Origin: Bog-473 sp963763575
GTDB taxonomy: Bacteria > Actinomycetota > Acidimicrobiia > Acidimicrobiales > RAAP-2
DNA length: 64,000 nt
Reading direction: 5' to 3'
Assembly (NCBI GenBank): GCA_963763575.1
Contig: CAVXPD010000004.1
Span: 744,001-808,000, forward strand
The notes under the pieces were generated by a model, which ran no database searches, was not told the origin of the DNA, and saw only the letters and a program-made list of their open reading frames with translations. The translations under genes and the position numbers were made by a program. Shown piece by piece: positions 17,741 to 26,221 of the stretch. Numbering within the stretch: the stretch's first letter is position 1; each line of letters starts with the position of its first letter.

Positions 17741-18787
17741 TCACGAGCGGTGGGCCAGGATGAACCAGCCGGTTTCGTCACGTGCTGCATCCACGACCAG
17801 GCCTGCATCGGCGAACCACGGCTCCAGCTCGGACCACGTGTAGCGATGCTCGACAGGTGCGCTGAGGCGATCGAAGGTGTCTAGAACGAGGCTTCGGAAC
17901 GGCTTGTCCCGGTAAGTGTTCATCGGAAGTTCACGCAAGGCGGGCAGGCGCGGAATGCGATCCCCCAACCGACCTGGAAGGACCATCCCGACGTAGAGCG
18001 ACGCCGCGATAGGCGCGGCCAGCAGTCGGAGTAGGGAATGCGGCAAACGCACCGTCACGCGGCGCACGATCGAAGCAGCAGCGAGTGCCGCCGCACGTAC
18101 GTTGCGCGTCTCCGGGCGACTGTAGAGGTACACGAGTAGCTGACCGCCCGGAGCGAGGTAGCTGACGAGATGCATGAACCCATCGCGTGGGTCGTCGAGA
18201 TGGTGGAGCACGCCCAGGCTCATGACGAAGTCGAAACTCTCCTCGGCGAACAACGGCAGCCGCAGGTCCGCCCGGACCACGCACACGTTGTCGAGCTCCT
18301 TGAGGTTTTCGACAGCCGCCTCCACTGCTTCCGAGCCGTCGAGAGCGACGACCGTCTTCAGATGACGTCCGAGGACCCTCGTGAAACGGCCTTTGCCACA
18401 TCCGGCGTCGAGGCCGGTCGCTCCGGCACATCCGGGCAGATCGACGTCCTTGAAGTAGATGGCGGCAAACGACTCGTCCTCCTCGCGAACGTCGTCGAAC
18501 GTGGTCCACTCGTACCCGAAACTCGAAAGCGTTCGCGCCGTCGTTCCCTCCGTTCGAGACTCGTCCGAGAAATCGAGATAGCCGAACCGCTCTGAGAACC
18601 GGTGTCCCTCGGGGCATGAGACTTCGCCGCGGCCTGGCATCATCCGCTTACCGCATCGAGGACAGCGCAGGTACTCGACGATGCGCGTCCAGGTCGGCGC
18701 CTCACCCTGTCTCGCCACAGCCACCCCCAAACGCTTCCCGGCCAGGCTCACCGACCCGCCCTCGTCGAGGACCGGCACGGTCGACAC
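17741..18787 (-). CDS. class I SAM methyltransferase with N-terminal zinc ribbon
   Basis: This 348-residue protein begins with a Trm112-like zinc ribbon (LRCPRCGKRM...VSCPEGHRF, residues ~40-62). A methyltransferase domain follows with GLDAGCGKGRFT as motif I, VVALDGSEAV as the acidic motif II, and MSLGVLHHLDDP as motif IV-V. A hydrophobic stretch near residues 240-270 may contact lipid. Proteins of this build methylate sugars or lipid-linked glycans in polysaccharide loci. It heads a probable minus-strand unit with the GT2 gene downstream. Confidence 0.8.
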   Translation of the reverse strand: MSTVPVLDEGGSVSLAGKRLGVAVARQGEAPTWTRIVEYLRCPRCGKRMMPGRGEVSCPEGHRFSERFGYLDFSDESRTEGTTARTLSSFGYEWTTFDDVREEDESFAAIYFKDVDLPGCAGATGLDAGCGKGRFTRVLGRHLKTVVALDGSEAVEAAVENLKELDNVCVVRADLRLPLFAEESFDFVMSLGVLHHLDDPRDGFMHLVSYLAPGGQLLVYLYSRPETRNVRAAALAAASIVRRVTVRLPHSLLRLLAAPIAASLYVGMVLPGRLGDRIPRLPALRELPMNTYRDKPFRSLVLDTFDRLSAPVEHRYTWSELEPWFADAGLVVDAARDETGWFILAHRS

Positions 18788-18864
18788 CGGGCCGCGTGGT
18801 CAAGCTCATGACACTAGCCTTCGCACGAAGTGGCACGAGTGCGCACGTTCACCTGCACGTGGGC

Positions 18865-20832
18865 TCATCCGAGGGACGGGCGCCACCGGTCGATCCATGA
18901 CTGCAGCATCAGGACGTCCCAGAGCTCGTAACCCAGGTCCCGCCTGCCGGAGCAGTGGGCGGCCCACGCCCGCCGGACCGGATCGGGGGCCAGGAGGCCT
19001 TGGGTACGCAGCCGCCGTTCGTCGAGGAGGTGCTCGGCCCATTCCCGCAGGGGTCCGCGCAGCCACTGGCCGATGGGAAATCCGAATCCCATCTTGGGGC
19101 GCTCGACCAGCTCCACCGGGACATGGCGCTGCAGGACTCGTCGCAGCAACCACTTTGTCTGTCCATCGTGGAGTTTCATCTCGAGGGGAATGCTCCACGC
19201 GAGCTCGAGAACGTGCCGGTCCAAAAAGGGGACCCGGGTCTCCAAAGAGACCGCCATTGCGGCGCGGTCCAGCTTGACGAGGATGTCGTTCGGGAGGTAA
19301 CCGACCAGATCGAACCACAACATTTGTTCGGTGAACCCCGAGTCAACGAACGGCGCATCCTCGAACGGGGCCGGACCTTCGCCCTCGCTGTCTCCGACAA
19401 CGAGCGAGGGGGCGTCCTCCCAGTGTGTGGTCAACGCACGGTAGGCGTCGTCCGGGGTCGCTGCGGCGAGAACTCGTCCGAGCTTGATCACCTTGGTGGA
19501 CGGATTCCTCACGCGCCACTTCACGGGAAGGACTCTCGTCGCGCCGGCCGCCCTCTCGACGAGCCCGGGCGGCACAGCGCCGATCGCGGAGCCTGCCGCC
19601 CGCCGGACCCGGGGTGGCCAGACGCCGACGGAGCTCCACAACCGCTCCAGCCACGCGTGCCGGTTGTAGCCGGCGAACAGCTCGTCTCCTCCGTCTCCCG
19701 ACAACGACACGGTCACACCCCGCCGAGCCACTCGACTCACCAAATACGTGGGGATCTGCGATACGTCGGAAAACGGTTCGTCCCAGACGTCGGGGAGGAC
19801 TTCGATGGCGCGGGCTGCCTCGGCGTCCTCGACGTGCACCGCGGTGTGGTCCGTCCCCAGATGCTGGGCGACGCGGAGTGCCTCCGTCGACTCGTCGAAC
19901 ATTGGATCCTCGAAGCCGACAGTGAACGTTCTCACCGGGCGGGACGCGTGTCGCTGCATGAGTGCCACGATGGTTGTCGAATCGATCCCACCGGACAGGA
20001 ACGCACCGACCGGGACGTCAGCGACCATTCGGGCCGCCACGGCGCCCGAGAGCACGTCTTCGAGCCGATCGGCCAGCTCCTCGGCCGGCAGGACGAGAGG
20101 ATGGCAGCGTGCGGCGGTGACGGCTTGCGCCATCGACCAGTAGGCGCGCTGTTCGGGGATCCCACCGTCCACGCTTCTTGTTCGGTACGTCACCAGGTGC
20201 CCGGGCAGCAATTTCCGCACGTTGCGCCAGATCGTGCGGGGTGCCGGAATGCAGTTGCCCCGGAGATACTCCGTCACGGCGGATCGGTCGACGTCCCTCT
20301 CGAAACCGGGAAGCGCGCACAAGGCCTTGAGCTCCGATCCGAAGGCAAAAAACCCCCGCACCAGCGCGAAGTAAAGGGGCTTCTCACCAAAACGGTCGCG
20401 CACGAGATGCAGCTCGCGGGAGCGCCTGTCCCAGAGCGCGAGGGCGAACATGCCCTCGCACGCGTCGAGCGCTCGCTCCAATCCCCACCGCGCGATCGCC
20501 TCGAGGAGGACCTCCGTATCGGAGTCGCCACGAAACGCGACGCCCTCCTGCTCCAGCCGGCGCCTGAGGATCCGATGGTTGTAGATCTCGCCGTTGTAAG
20601 TCATGACCCACCGGCCGTCGTGCGAGATCATCGGCTGCGCTCCATTTGGTCCAGGGTCGATCACGGCCAATCGCCGATGGCCGAACGCGACACCGCATTC
20701 GGGGTCCAACCACAGCCCACTGTCATCCGGACCACGATGTGCGAGCGTGTCGGCCATGTCCGAGGCGAGCGCAGCGAGGCGTTCGGCCGGGGTCGCCGCG
20801 CTGGCATCCAGGATCCCTGCGATTCCACACAT
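18865..20832 (-). CDS. asnB: asparagine synthase (glutamine-hydrolysing) family protein
   Basis: The 655-residue protein begins MCGIAG, which exposes the nucleophilic Cys2 of class II glutamine amidotransferases after Met removal. RLAVID, YNGEIYNH and GDSDTEVLLE complete the glutaminase domain. The synthetase domain has the ATP-pyrophosphatase loop FLSGGIDSTT and SLSGDGGDELFAGYNRH. All key residues are present and the length is usual for the polysaccharide-associated subtype. In such loci these enzymes often amidate a uronic acid or an amino-acid substituent rather than make free asparagine. Here the UDP-sugar dehydrogenase at 35.8 kb could supply such a uronic acid, which is inference. Confidence 0.85.
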   Translation of the reverse strand: MCGIAGILDASAATPAERLAALASDMADTLAHRGPDDSGLWLDPECGVAFGHRRLAVIDPGPNGAQPMISHDGRWVMTYNGEIYNHRILRRRLEQEGVAFRGDSDTEVLLEAIARWGLERALDACEGMFALALWDRRSRELHLVRDRFGEKPLYFALVRGFFAFGSELKALCALPGFERDVDRSAVTEYLRGNCIPAPRTIWRNVRKLLPGHLVTYRTRSVDGGIPEQRAYWSMAQAVTAARCHPLVLPAEELADRLEDVLSGAVAARMVADVPVGAFLSGGIDSTTIVALMQRHASRPVRTFTVGFEDPMFDESTEALRVAQHLGTDHTAVHVEDAEAARAIEVLPDVWDEPFSDVSQIPTYLVSRVARRGVTVSLSGDGGDELFAGYNRHAWLERLWSSVGVWPPRVRRAAGSAIGAVPPGLVERAAGATRVLPVKWRVRNPSTKVIKLGRVLAAATPDDAYRALTTHWEDAPSLVVGDSEGEGPAPFEDAPFVDSGFTEQMLWFDLVGYLPNDILVKLDRAAMAVSLETRVPFLDRHVLELAWSIPLEMKLHDGQTKWLLRRVLQRHVPVELVERPKMGFGFPIGQWLRGPLREWAEHLLDERRLRTQGLLAPDPVRRAWAAHCSGRRDLGYELWDVLMLQSWIDRWRPSLG

Positions 20833-20928
20833 GGACTGTTCAGTTCGCGTCCGAGGACGACCCGAAGCAGGCCATACGGTGCCTATTCCCCCTCTGGCGC
20901 AGAGCTCGGGGTGGTGCGGCGCAGAGCG

Positions 20929-21912
20929 TCACCGGCCGTCGTCGTCCGACCATTCGCCGACAGACCTGCCATAGGACGGATGCTCACCCCGGCGGCCCCG
21001 GGCGCCGTCCCAAAGGCCACGTACGATGGCGAGGCGCTCCTCCCGCCCGCTCGCCGATTGGAGATGCCGGGCCGCATAGGCCAATTGCCACGGATACCAC
21101 GAGGGGTTTCCGTGCCGCCGCACCATTTCTATGGAATTGCGAAAGTGGTAGTACTGCCGCCAGACCTCGTGTTCGTTCGTCGGACGGTCTGACTCCTGTG
21201 TGCCGGCCCGCCCGAACGACGTCTGCTCCCGCGCCACCGCCCGGGCCGAGACGGCATCCACCAGTACTTCGAACCCCCTTTCGCGGACCCGGCAGTAGAA
21301 GTCGAAGTCCTCCAGGCCGAAGAACCATTCCGGGTCGGGCTGGACCCCCGCGTCGAACACCTGTCGTGCCAACAGCGTCGCTCCCCAGCTCGCCACGTCG
21401 ACGCGCTCCAGTTCGTAGGAGGTTCCTTCCGGAGGGACGTGGTTCAGGGTGTGGACTCCGCGACCAACGAATCGACGCCCGAAGGCGACGACAGCACCGA
21501 TGCGCGTCCCGTCGGCGGCAACGAGACACTCCGCCCGGCGCACCACGTCTGCCAACCGGGGGCACGGCAGGGAGTACAACCCGACATCGTCCTCACAGAG
21601 GTAGACCCATCGGGTCAAAGGATCGTCGAAAGCTGCCTCAATCCCGGTGGCGAAACCGCCCGCCGGACCGAGGTTGCGCCCGAGTCGGATCATTCGCACC
21701 CGCTCTTCGAGTTCGGGGTCTTCCAACCCTCCCGAACCATTGACAACCACGACCACCCGCTCGGGTGCAAGCCCTTCCTGATCGACGAGCGAGCGCACCA
21801 CTGTGGTGGCCAGTCGAGGCCTACGGTGCGTCAGCACCACCGCGGCGACGGTTGGCGGGACAGGATGCATCGGCGAGCCGGACAGGCTCACCTGAGCCGG
21901 CTGCTTCGTCAC
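20929..21912 (-). CDS. GT2 (galactofuranosyltransferase-like) glycosyltransferase
   Basis: The protein is 327 residues from GTG 21912, preceded by a GGGGGTG site; ATG 21870 is an alternative. Recognisable blocks are VAAVVLTHRRPRL, RMIRLGRNLGPAGGFATG, RWVYLCEDDVGLY with the DD metal-binding pair, and PEWFFGLEDFDFYCRVRERG. NLGPAGGF followed by a DDD/EDD motif is characteristic of the GlfT-like GT2 group. Its gene is divergent from the GT2 gene at 21948, with 35 bp between the start codons. The frameshifted remnant at 13.3-13.6 kb belongs to the same group. Confidence 0.8.
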   Translation of the reverse strand: MTKQPAQVSLSGSPMHPVPPTVAAVVLTHRRPRLATTVVRSLVDQEGLAPERVVVVVNGSGGLEDPELEERVRMIRLGRNLGPAGGFATGIEAAFDDPLTRWVYLCEDDVGLYSLPCPRLADVVRRAECLVAADGTRIGAVVAFGRRFVGRGVHTLNHVPPEGTSYELERVDVASWGATLLARQVFDAGVQPDPEWFFGLEDFDFYCRVRERGFEVLVDAVSARAVAREQTSFGRAGTQESDRPTNEHEVWRQYYHFRNSIEMVRRHGNPSWYPWQLAYAARHLQSASGREERLAIVRGLWDGARGRRGEHPSYGRSVGEWSDDDGR

Positions 21913-21931
21913 TCGAGCACCCCCACTTCTG

Positions 21932-21937
21932 TAGGCT
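21932..21937 (+). promoter_or_regulatory. -10 element with near-leaderless start
   Basis: TAGGCT lies 10 nt upstream of the GTG at 21948, so the message would be leaderless or nearly so. No ribosome-binding site is visible before this GTG, which agrees. Leaderless transcripts are common in actinomycetes. Confidence 0.3.
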
Positions 21938-21947
21938 AACAACGACC

Positions 21948-22829
21948 GTGGGGGATCTGAACGACGTCGACGCGCAGGGCGCGGCCCTGGGCCCATTGGT
22001 CAGTGTGGTCATTGCAGTCCGCAACGGCATGCCGTGGTTGGACGAGCAACTGTGCGCTGTCGCCGGCCAGGTGCTCTCCTCCGAGTGGGAAGTCGTGGTC
22101 GCCGACAACGGGTCGCAAGACAGTACACGCACCTGCGTCGAGCGATGGTCCCAACGGATCCCGCGAATCCGACTGATCGATGCGGCGCACCCGCTGGGCC
22201 CGGGAGCGGCCCGGAATGCCGGGGTCAGATCGTCCCATGGCTCGCTGTTGGTGTTCTGCGACGCCGACGACGTCGTGCGACCCGACTGGCTTGCGCGCAT
22301 GGTGGCCGCACTGGCCGACCATGACGTCGTGGCGGGTGTCTACGACTTCGGTTCGCCCGATGGTTCCGGCCGTGAGCCCGCGCCTGCGGCCACCGTGCAG
22401 TTGGGATTCCTCCCCTTCGGACTGGGCGCCAACCTGGCCGTCCACCGGGAAGCGTTCCAGGCGGTGTCCGGCTTCCGGGAGAGCTTCCTGGTGGGCGAAG
22501 ACATCGACCTCTGCTGGCGCCTGCAGCTCTCGGGGTACCGCTTCTCCGTGGCGGACGGGGCCGTGGTTCGAAAACGTGAACCAGTGGATGAACGCTCGAT
22601 CGCGCGCAAGGCTTGGTCCTACGGCAGATGCGGCGCGATCCTGTACCGTCATTACCGAGCGACCGGCATGCACCGCGACGTGCGCGGGGCCATCAAGGCG
22701 TGGTTGTGGTTGCTCGTCAACGTGCCGCGACTCTTCGAGCGTCAGGTTCGCCGACAATGGCTCCGAACCCTTGCCATCCGCGCGGGAAGGCTGTCCGGCT
22801 CGGTGACGCAGCGCGCGTTCTTTCCGTGA
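21948..22829 (+). CDS. GT2 glycosyltransferase
   Basis: This 293-residue protein starts at GTG 21948. It has VSVVIAVRNGMPWLDEQL, WEVVVADNGSQDST, LLVFCDADDVVRPDW with the DxD, and ESFLVGEDIDLCWRLQLSG. Sequence and layout closely parallel the minus-strand gene at 13758-14630, including YGRCGAILYRHYR and a final FFP, so the two are paralogues placed on opposite strands. Only eight codons precede the fold; no ribosome-binding site is evident. It ends 37 bp before the convergent ABC-transporter ATPase gene. Confidence 0.83.
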   Translation: MGDLNDVDAQGAALGPLVSVVIAVRNGMPWLDEQLCAVAGQVLSSEWEVVVADNGSQDSTRTCVERWSQRIPRIRLIDAAHPLGPGAARNAGVRSSHGSLLVFCDADDVVRPDWLARMVAALADHDVVAGVYDFGSPDGSGREPAPAATVQLGFLPFGLGANLAVHREAFQAVSGFRESFLVGEDIDLCWRLQLSGYRFSVADGAVVRKREPVDERSIARKAWSYGRCGAILYRHYRATGMHRDVRGAIKAWLWLLVNVPRLFERQVRRQWLRTLAIRAGRLSGSVTQRAFFP

Positions 22830-22866
22830 TCCACCGAGGGGGTCCTCCGGGTGACCGCTCCGTTCT

Positions 22867-24057
22867 TCAGTCGACGTCCCAGCTCGTCCCCACATACAGC
22901 GGGGCTGCCACGATGACCCCTTCGGGCGGGGTGAGGATCTCCGGCCCGAACGCATCGAAGGACACCGCCGGCTTCCATGGAAGCAACGGGGTCTCGGCCC
23001 ATTTACCGAAACTCGTCATCGCCGTCCACACCGAGTAATGACCCTTGGGGAGCGGGATGTCGTGCAGTGAGCACGTGACCTCGAAGTCGCCGGCAGGGAA
23101 CAATCCGTGGTGCTTCGCGATGAACATGGGAAAGGCCGTCCCGAGTGACACCCCGATGTAAAGGTCGGCCTCGACGGATTCGGGGGACCGGAGCGCCAAG
23201 CGCACCTCGGCGTCCTCCAAGGAGAGCACGGGCCCTCCGTCGGGACCGGTGATCGAGGCCTTCAACAGCTGGACCACGCTGTCAGTCGACGTGGCGACGG
23301 ATGCGTCCTCTTGGACTGACGCGCGGTAGAGCTTGGCGACCTCCCGTGTGGGACCGGCTGCACGCACGACGGAGTCGGCCAACCAGATGGCATTTTTGCA
23401 AGTCGCCTCGACGGAGGTGAGGTCGTGGGACACGTAAATGAGTGTGGTGCCCTGCCGGACGACCTCTTCGATCCTCTGGATGCACTTCTGCTGGAAGTTC
23501 GCGTCACCGACGGAGAGCACCTCGTCGACGAGAAGGATGTCGGGCTCCAAGAATGCGGCAACCGTGAAACCAAGCCTCATTTGCATCCCCATGGAGAAGA
23601 ACTTCACTTGTCGGTCGATCGCATCGGCCAAACCCGCGAACTCGACGATCTCATCGAAACGCTCGGCCGTGATCTTGCGTCGCATCCCCAGGACCGCGCC
23701 ATACAGGAATATGTTCTCGCGGCCGGTCAGGTCGGGATGGATGCCGCTCGTGACGCTGAGCAACGCCCCCATTCGGCCCTCGACCTCGCAAATCCCGGCA
23801 GACTGGTAGGTGACCCTGCTGATGACCTTGAGCAGCGTCGTCTTGCCCGAGCCGTTGATACCGATAAGCCCCATCGTCCCGCCTGGCTCCACCTCGAGAC
23901 TGACGTCCTTCAGGACCCAGCGGTAGTCCCTCTTCCTGCCCGTCAGGGACTTCCTCATACGGATCAACTGGTCGTAGAAAAGCGGAGCGGTCCGGTCCGC
24001 GCGGAACTTCTTCCACACGTGCTCCACTCGGATGGAACCGTTAGGCAATGTCGGCAA
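22867..24057 (-). CDS. polysaccharide ABC exporter ATP-binding protein (Wzt-like)
   Basis: This 396-residue protein has Walker A at residues 66-74 (GINGSGKTT), a signature of FSMGMQMRLGF in place of LSGGQ, Walker B DILLVDEVLSVGD and the H-loop IYVSHDL. That signature variant is typical of O-antigen and teichoic-acid exporters. Residues ~250-396 form an extra beta-rich domain like the Wzt C-terminal glycan-recognition domain (SLHDIPLPKGHYSVWTAM). Such a domain usually binds the non-reducing-end modification that signals chain completion, which fits the methyl- and sulfotransferases of this locus. It overlaps the permease gene by 17 bp. Confidence 0.9.
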   Translation of the reverse strand: MPTLPNGSIRVEHVWKKFRADRTAPLFYDQLIRMRKSLTGRKRDYRWVLKDVSLEVEPGGTMGLIGINGSGKTTLLKVISRVTYQSAGICEVEGRMGALLSVTSGIHPDLTGRENIFLYGAVLGMRRKITAERFDEIVEFAGLADAIDRQVKFFSMGMQMRLGFTVAAFLEPDILLVDEVLSVGDANFQQKCIQRIEEVVRQGTTLIYVSHDLTSVEATCKNAIWLADSVVRAAGPTREVAKLYRASVQEDASVATSTDSVVQLLKASITGPDGGPVLSLEDAEVRLALRSPESVEADLYIGVSLGTAFPMFIAKHHGLFPAGDFEVTCSLHDIPLPKGHYSVWTAMTSFGKWAETPLLPWKPAVSFDAFGPEILTPPEGVIVAAPLYVGTSWDVD

Positions 24058-24946
24058 AGTTCACCTCTAATTGCTTGAAGATCCGGTATCCGAAGACCAG
24101 ATAGAAGATGGTGCCCGCGATGGCAGCACACAATGGCCCCCACGCTGGATTGAGCCCGAGCAACATCGTGCGGCGGACATCGTCGATCACGGGTCCGATC
24201 GGGCTGACGAACCCGTACACGTACTGCCATTTGGCGGGCACGCGCTTGAATTGCCAGATGACCGGAGTGGCGAAGAGCCCCAGCATGATGACGATCGGCA
24301 GCACTTGAGCGAGGTCGCGCATCTGGATGATCAGAGCGGACACGCCGACAGTCAGACCGATGGTGAATCCCAGTTCGATCAGGATGAGCAAGGGCAGCCA
24401 CACCGAGGTGGGCTTCGGAGCGAAGCCAAAGATCAGGAAGAGGAGGACGAGGGGGATCCACGCGAGCACCGAGTTGACGGCGGTGACCAATACGCTTTCG
24501 AGCGGAAAGCACTCGCGTGGAAACTGCGTCTTGCTCATCAGTGCGTTGTTGGTGAGCAACGAGGTGCCACCCGTGCCGAGCGCTCCCGAGAAGAAGGTCC
24601 AGCACAAGATCCCGACGTAGGCGAAGATCGGGTAGGGAATCCCCGGGATCCCCTGGCTCGCCGTCCTCGAGAAAATGATCGTGAAGATGCCGAGCATCGC
24701 GAGCGGGAAGATGAGGGCCCAGAGGAGGCCCAATGTGGCCTGCTTGTACTGTGCCCGGATGTCGCGCTCGGCCAGAGTGAAGATGATGTCCCGGCTCGCC
24801 CACAAGCTCTTGAGGGATGTCCGGAATCGGGCCTGGTGGCGGTAGATCGTATGGTTCGGCGGCTCGGATGGTATCTGGACACCTTCCACGACAAGGTCCT
24901 CGCCCGTGTCACGAGCCCCCCCCTCCCAGGGGGTCGACACACTCAT
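24041..24946 (-). CDS. polysaccharide ABC exporter permease (Wzm-like, ABC-2 type)
   Basis: The protein is 301 residues from ATG 24946; the frame runs open to 25042. A cytoplasmic N-terminus with an amphipathic segment (LKSLWASRDIIFTLAERDIR) leads into six membrane spans between about residues 65 and 290, the pattern of Wzm/TagG permeases. It forms the exporter with the overlapping ATPase and moves the completed lipid-linked polysaccharide across the membrane. The gene is divergent from the GT4 gene at 25058 with about 110 bp between starts, which presumably holds both promoters. Confidence 0.88.
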   Translation of the reverse strand: MSVSTPWEGGARDTGEDLVVEGVQIPSEPPNHTIYRHQARFRTSLKSLWASRDIIFTLAERDIRAQYKQATLGLLWALIFPLAMLGIFTIIFSRTASQGIPGIPYPIFAYVGILCWTFFSGALGTGGTSLLTNNALMSKTQFPRECFPLESVLVTAVNSVLAWIPLVLLFLIFGFAPKPTSVWLPLLILIELGFTIGLTVGVSALIIQMRDLAQVLPIVIMLGLFATPVIWQFKRVPAKWQYVYGFVSPIGPVIDDVRRTMLLGLNPAWGPLCAAIAGTIFYLVFGYRIFKQLEVNFADIA

Positions 24947-25057
24947 CGAATGCACAACCTCTCCGCCCGCGGCCGCAGGCCTCCGTTCGCTCCCCACATC
25001 GAAGAACGACCAGTATCGCGCACACCAGCGAACGGTTCCCATCGGTACGATCTGACG

Positions 25058-26221
25058 GTGGGTGTGGAGGAGGGGTCAGGGCGGCCACCGGCTGAGCCGT
25101 TGAAGGTCCTCCTGGTCATAAAGTGCCTCGGGTACGGGGGTGCCGAGCGCCTCTTGGTGGACACCGTGGCGGCGGCCGATCCACAACGATTTGACTATGA
25201 GGTAGCGTATGTGCTGCGGGAGCAGGACGCATTGGTACCGGCGATCGTCTCGGGCGGAACACCGGTTCATTCCCTCGGAGCCGCCAACAACGCCGACCTG
25301 CGCTGGATGCTCGCCTTCCGGAGGTTGCTCGCCACGCGGCGCTACGAGGTGGTCCACTTCCACCTTCCGTATGCTGCCGCACTGGGGCAGTTCGTCGTAT
25401 CCTCGCTGCCTCGCTCCAAGAGGCCTGCCGTCGTCTACACGGAGCACAGCTTGTGGGACCGGGCCAGACTCGCGAATCGGGTCCTGCTCCGTGCGTCGAT
25501 GTCGAGCGACGAACGCTTGATCGCGGTCTCGCAGGCCTCCTACGACGCGCTCCCGGTCTCGTTGCGGCGCCGGACCACGACGGTGCTCCACGGGGTCGAT
25601 CTGTCGAGGTCGGACGGCCTGGTCGCCCGCCGGGAGGAGATGAGAGCACGGGCGCGGGCCGAGCTCGGAGTGGCCGACGACGAGGTGCTGTTCCTGACTG
25701 TCGCCAACCTCAGGCCCGAAAAGGGCTACGACGTGCTGCTCGAGGCGGCTCGGATCATCGGCGACCGTGGCCTCCCCATCCGCATCGCCGCGGTGGGACG
25801 CGGCCCCTTGAGCGATGTTCTCCACGCGAGACACGGCGACCTGGCCCTCGGCGATCACTTCCAATTCCTCGGTCAGCGAGAGGACGTTCTCGAGCTCCTG
25901 GCGGGGGCGGACGCGTTCGTGCTCGCGTCCCGCCAAGAGGGCCTGCCGGTGGCGCTCATGGAAGCCACCAGCGTCGGCCTGCCGATCGTCGCCTCCGCCA
26001 TCGGAGGTGTGCCGCAGGTGCTCGATGACGCGGTGGATGCGCTTCTGGTGCCGCCCGGCGACGCCAAGCTGCTGGCGGAGGCCATGGGGCGCTTGGCCTC
26101 GGACCCCGAGATGCGCGAGCGGCTTGGCCATCAGGCTCGACTCACGAGCTCCCGGTTCGACATCTCGGCGGCCAACCGCGTCGTGGGGGACATCTATCTG
26201 CAGGTGGCCGGCGGACGTTGA
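25058..26221 (+). CDS. GT4 glycosyltransferase
   Basis: The protein is 387 residues from GTG 25058; no start is clearly best, as a TTG at about 25099 lies immediately before KVLLVIKCLGYGGAERL. GT-B fold features are clear: the N-terminal glycine-rich loop LGYGGAERL, FLTVANLRPEKGYDVLLEA at the start of the donor domain, and the donor-binding segment ASRQEGLPVALMEATSVG with its conserved E-x7-E. Family members are retaining enzymes using UDP- or GDP-sugars in the cytoplasm. The stop overlaps the next GT4 gene by 4 bp (TTGA), so the two are translationally coupled. Confidence 0.86.
   Translation: MGVEEGSGRPPAEPLKVLLVIKCLGYGGAERLLVDTVAAADPQRFDYEVAYVLREQDALVPAIVSGGTPVHSLGAANNADLRWMLAFRRLLATRRYEVVHFHLPYAAALGQFVVSSLPRSKRPAVVYTEHSLWDRARLANRVLLRASMSSDERLIAVSQASYDALPVSLRRRTTTVLHGVDLSRSDGLVARREEMRARARAELGVADDEVLFLTVANLRPEKGYDVLLEAARIIGDRGLPIRIAAVGRGPLSDVLHARHGDLALGDHFQFLGQREDVLELLAGADAFVLASRQEGLPVALMEATSVGLPIVASAIGGVPQVLDDAVDALLVPPGDAKLLAEAMGRLASDPEMRERLGHQARLTSSRFDISAANRVVGDIYLQVAGGR

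Noticed and set aside
18955..21192. A 745-codon plus-strand open frame opposite the asparagine synthase gene
   Set aside because: The minus strand encodes a full asparagine synthase with all motifs; the plus-strand product has no recognisable domain and biased composition.
24071..25057. Upstream extension of the GT4 gene across the Wzm permease gene
   Set aside because: The extension is antisense to a well-conserved permease and is rich in Asp/Glu/Arg/Gln; the GT-B fold begins only after 25058.
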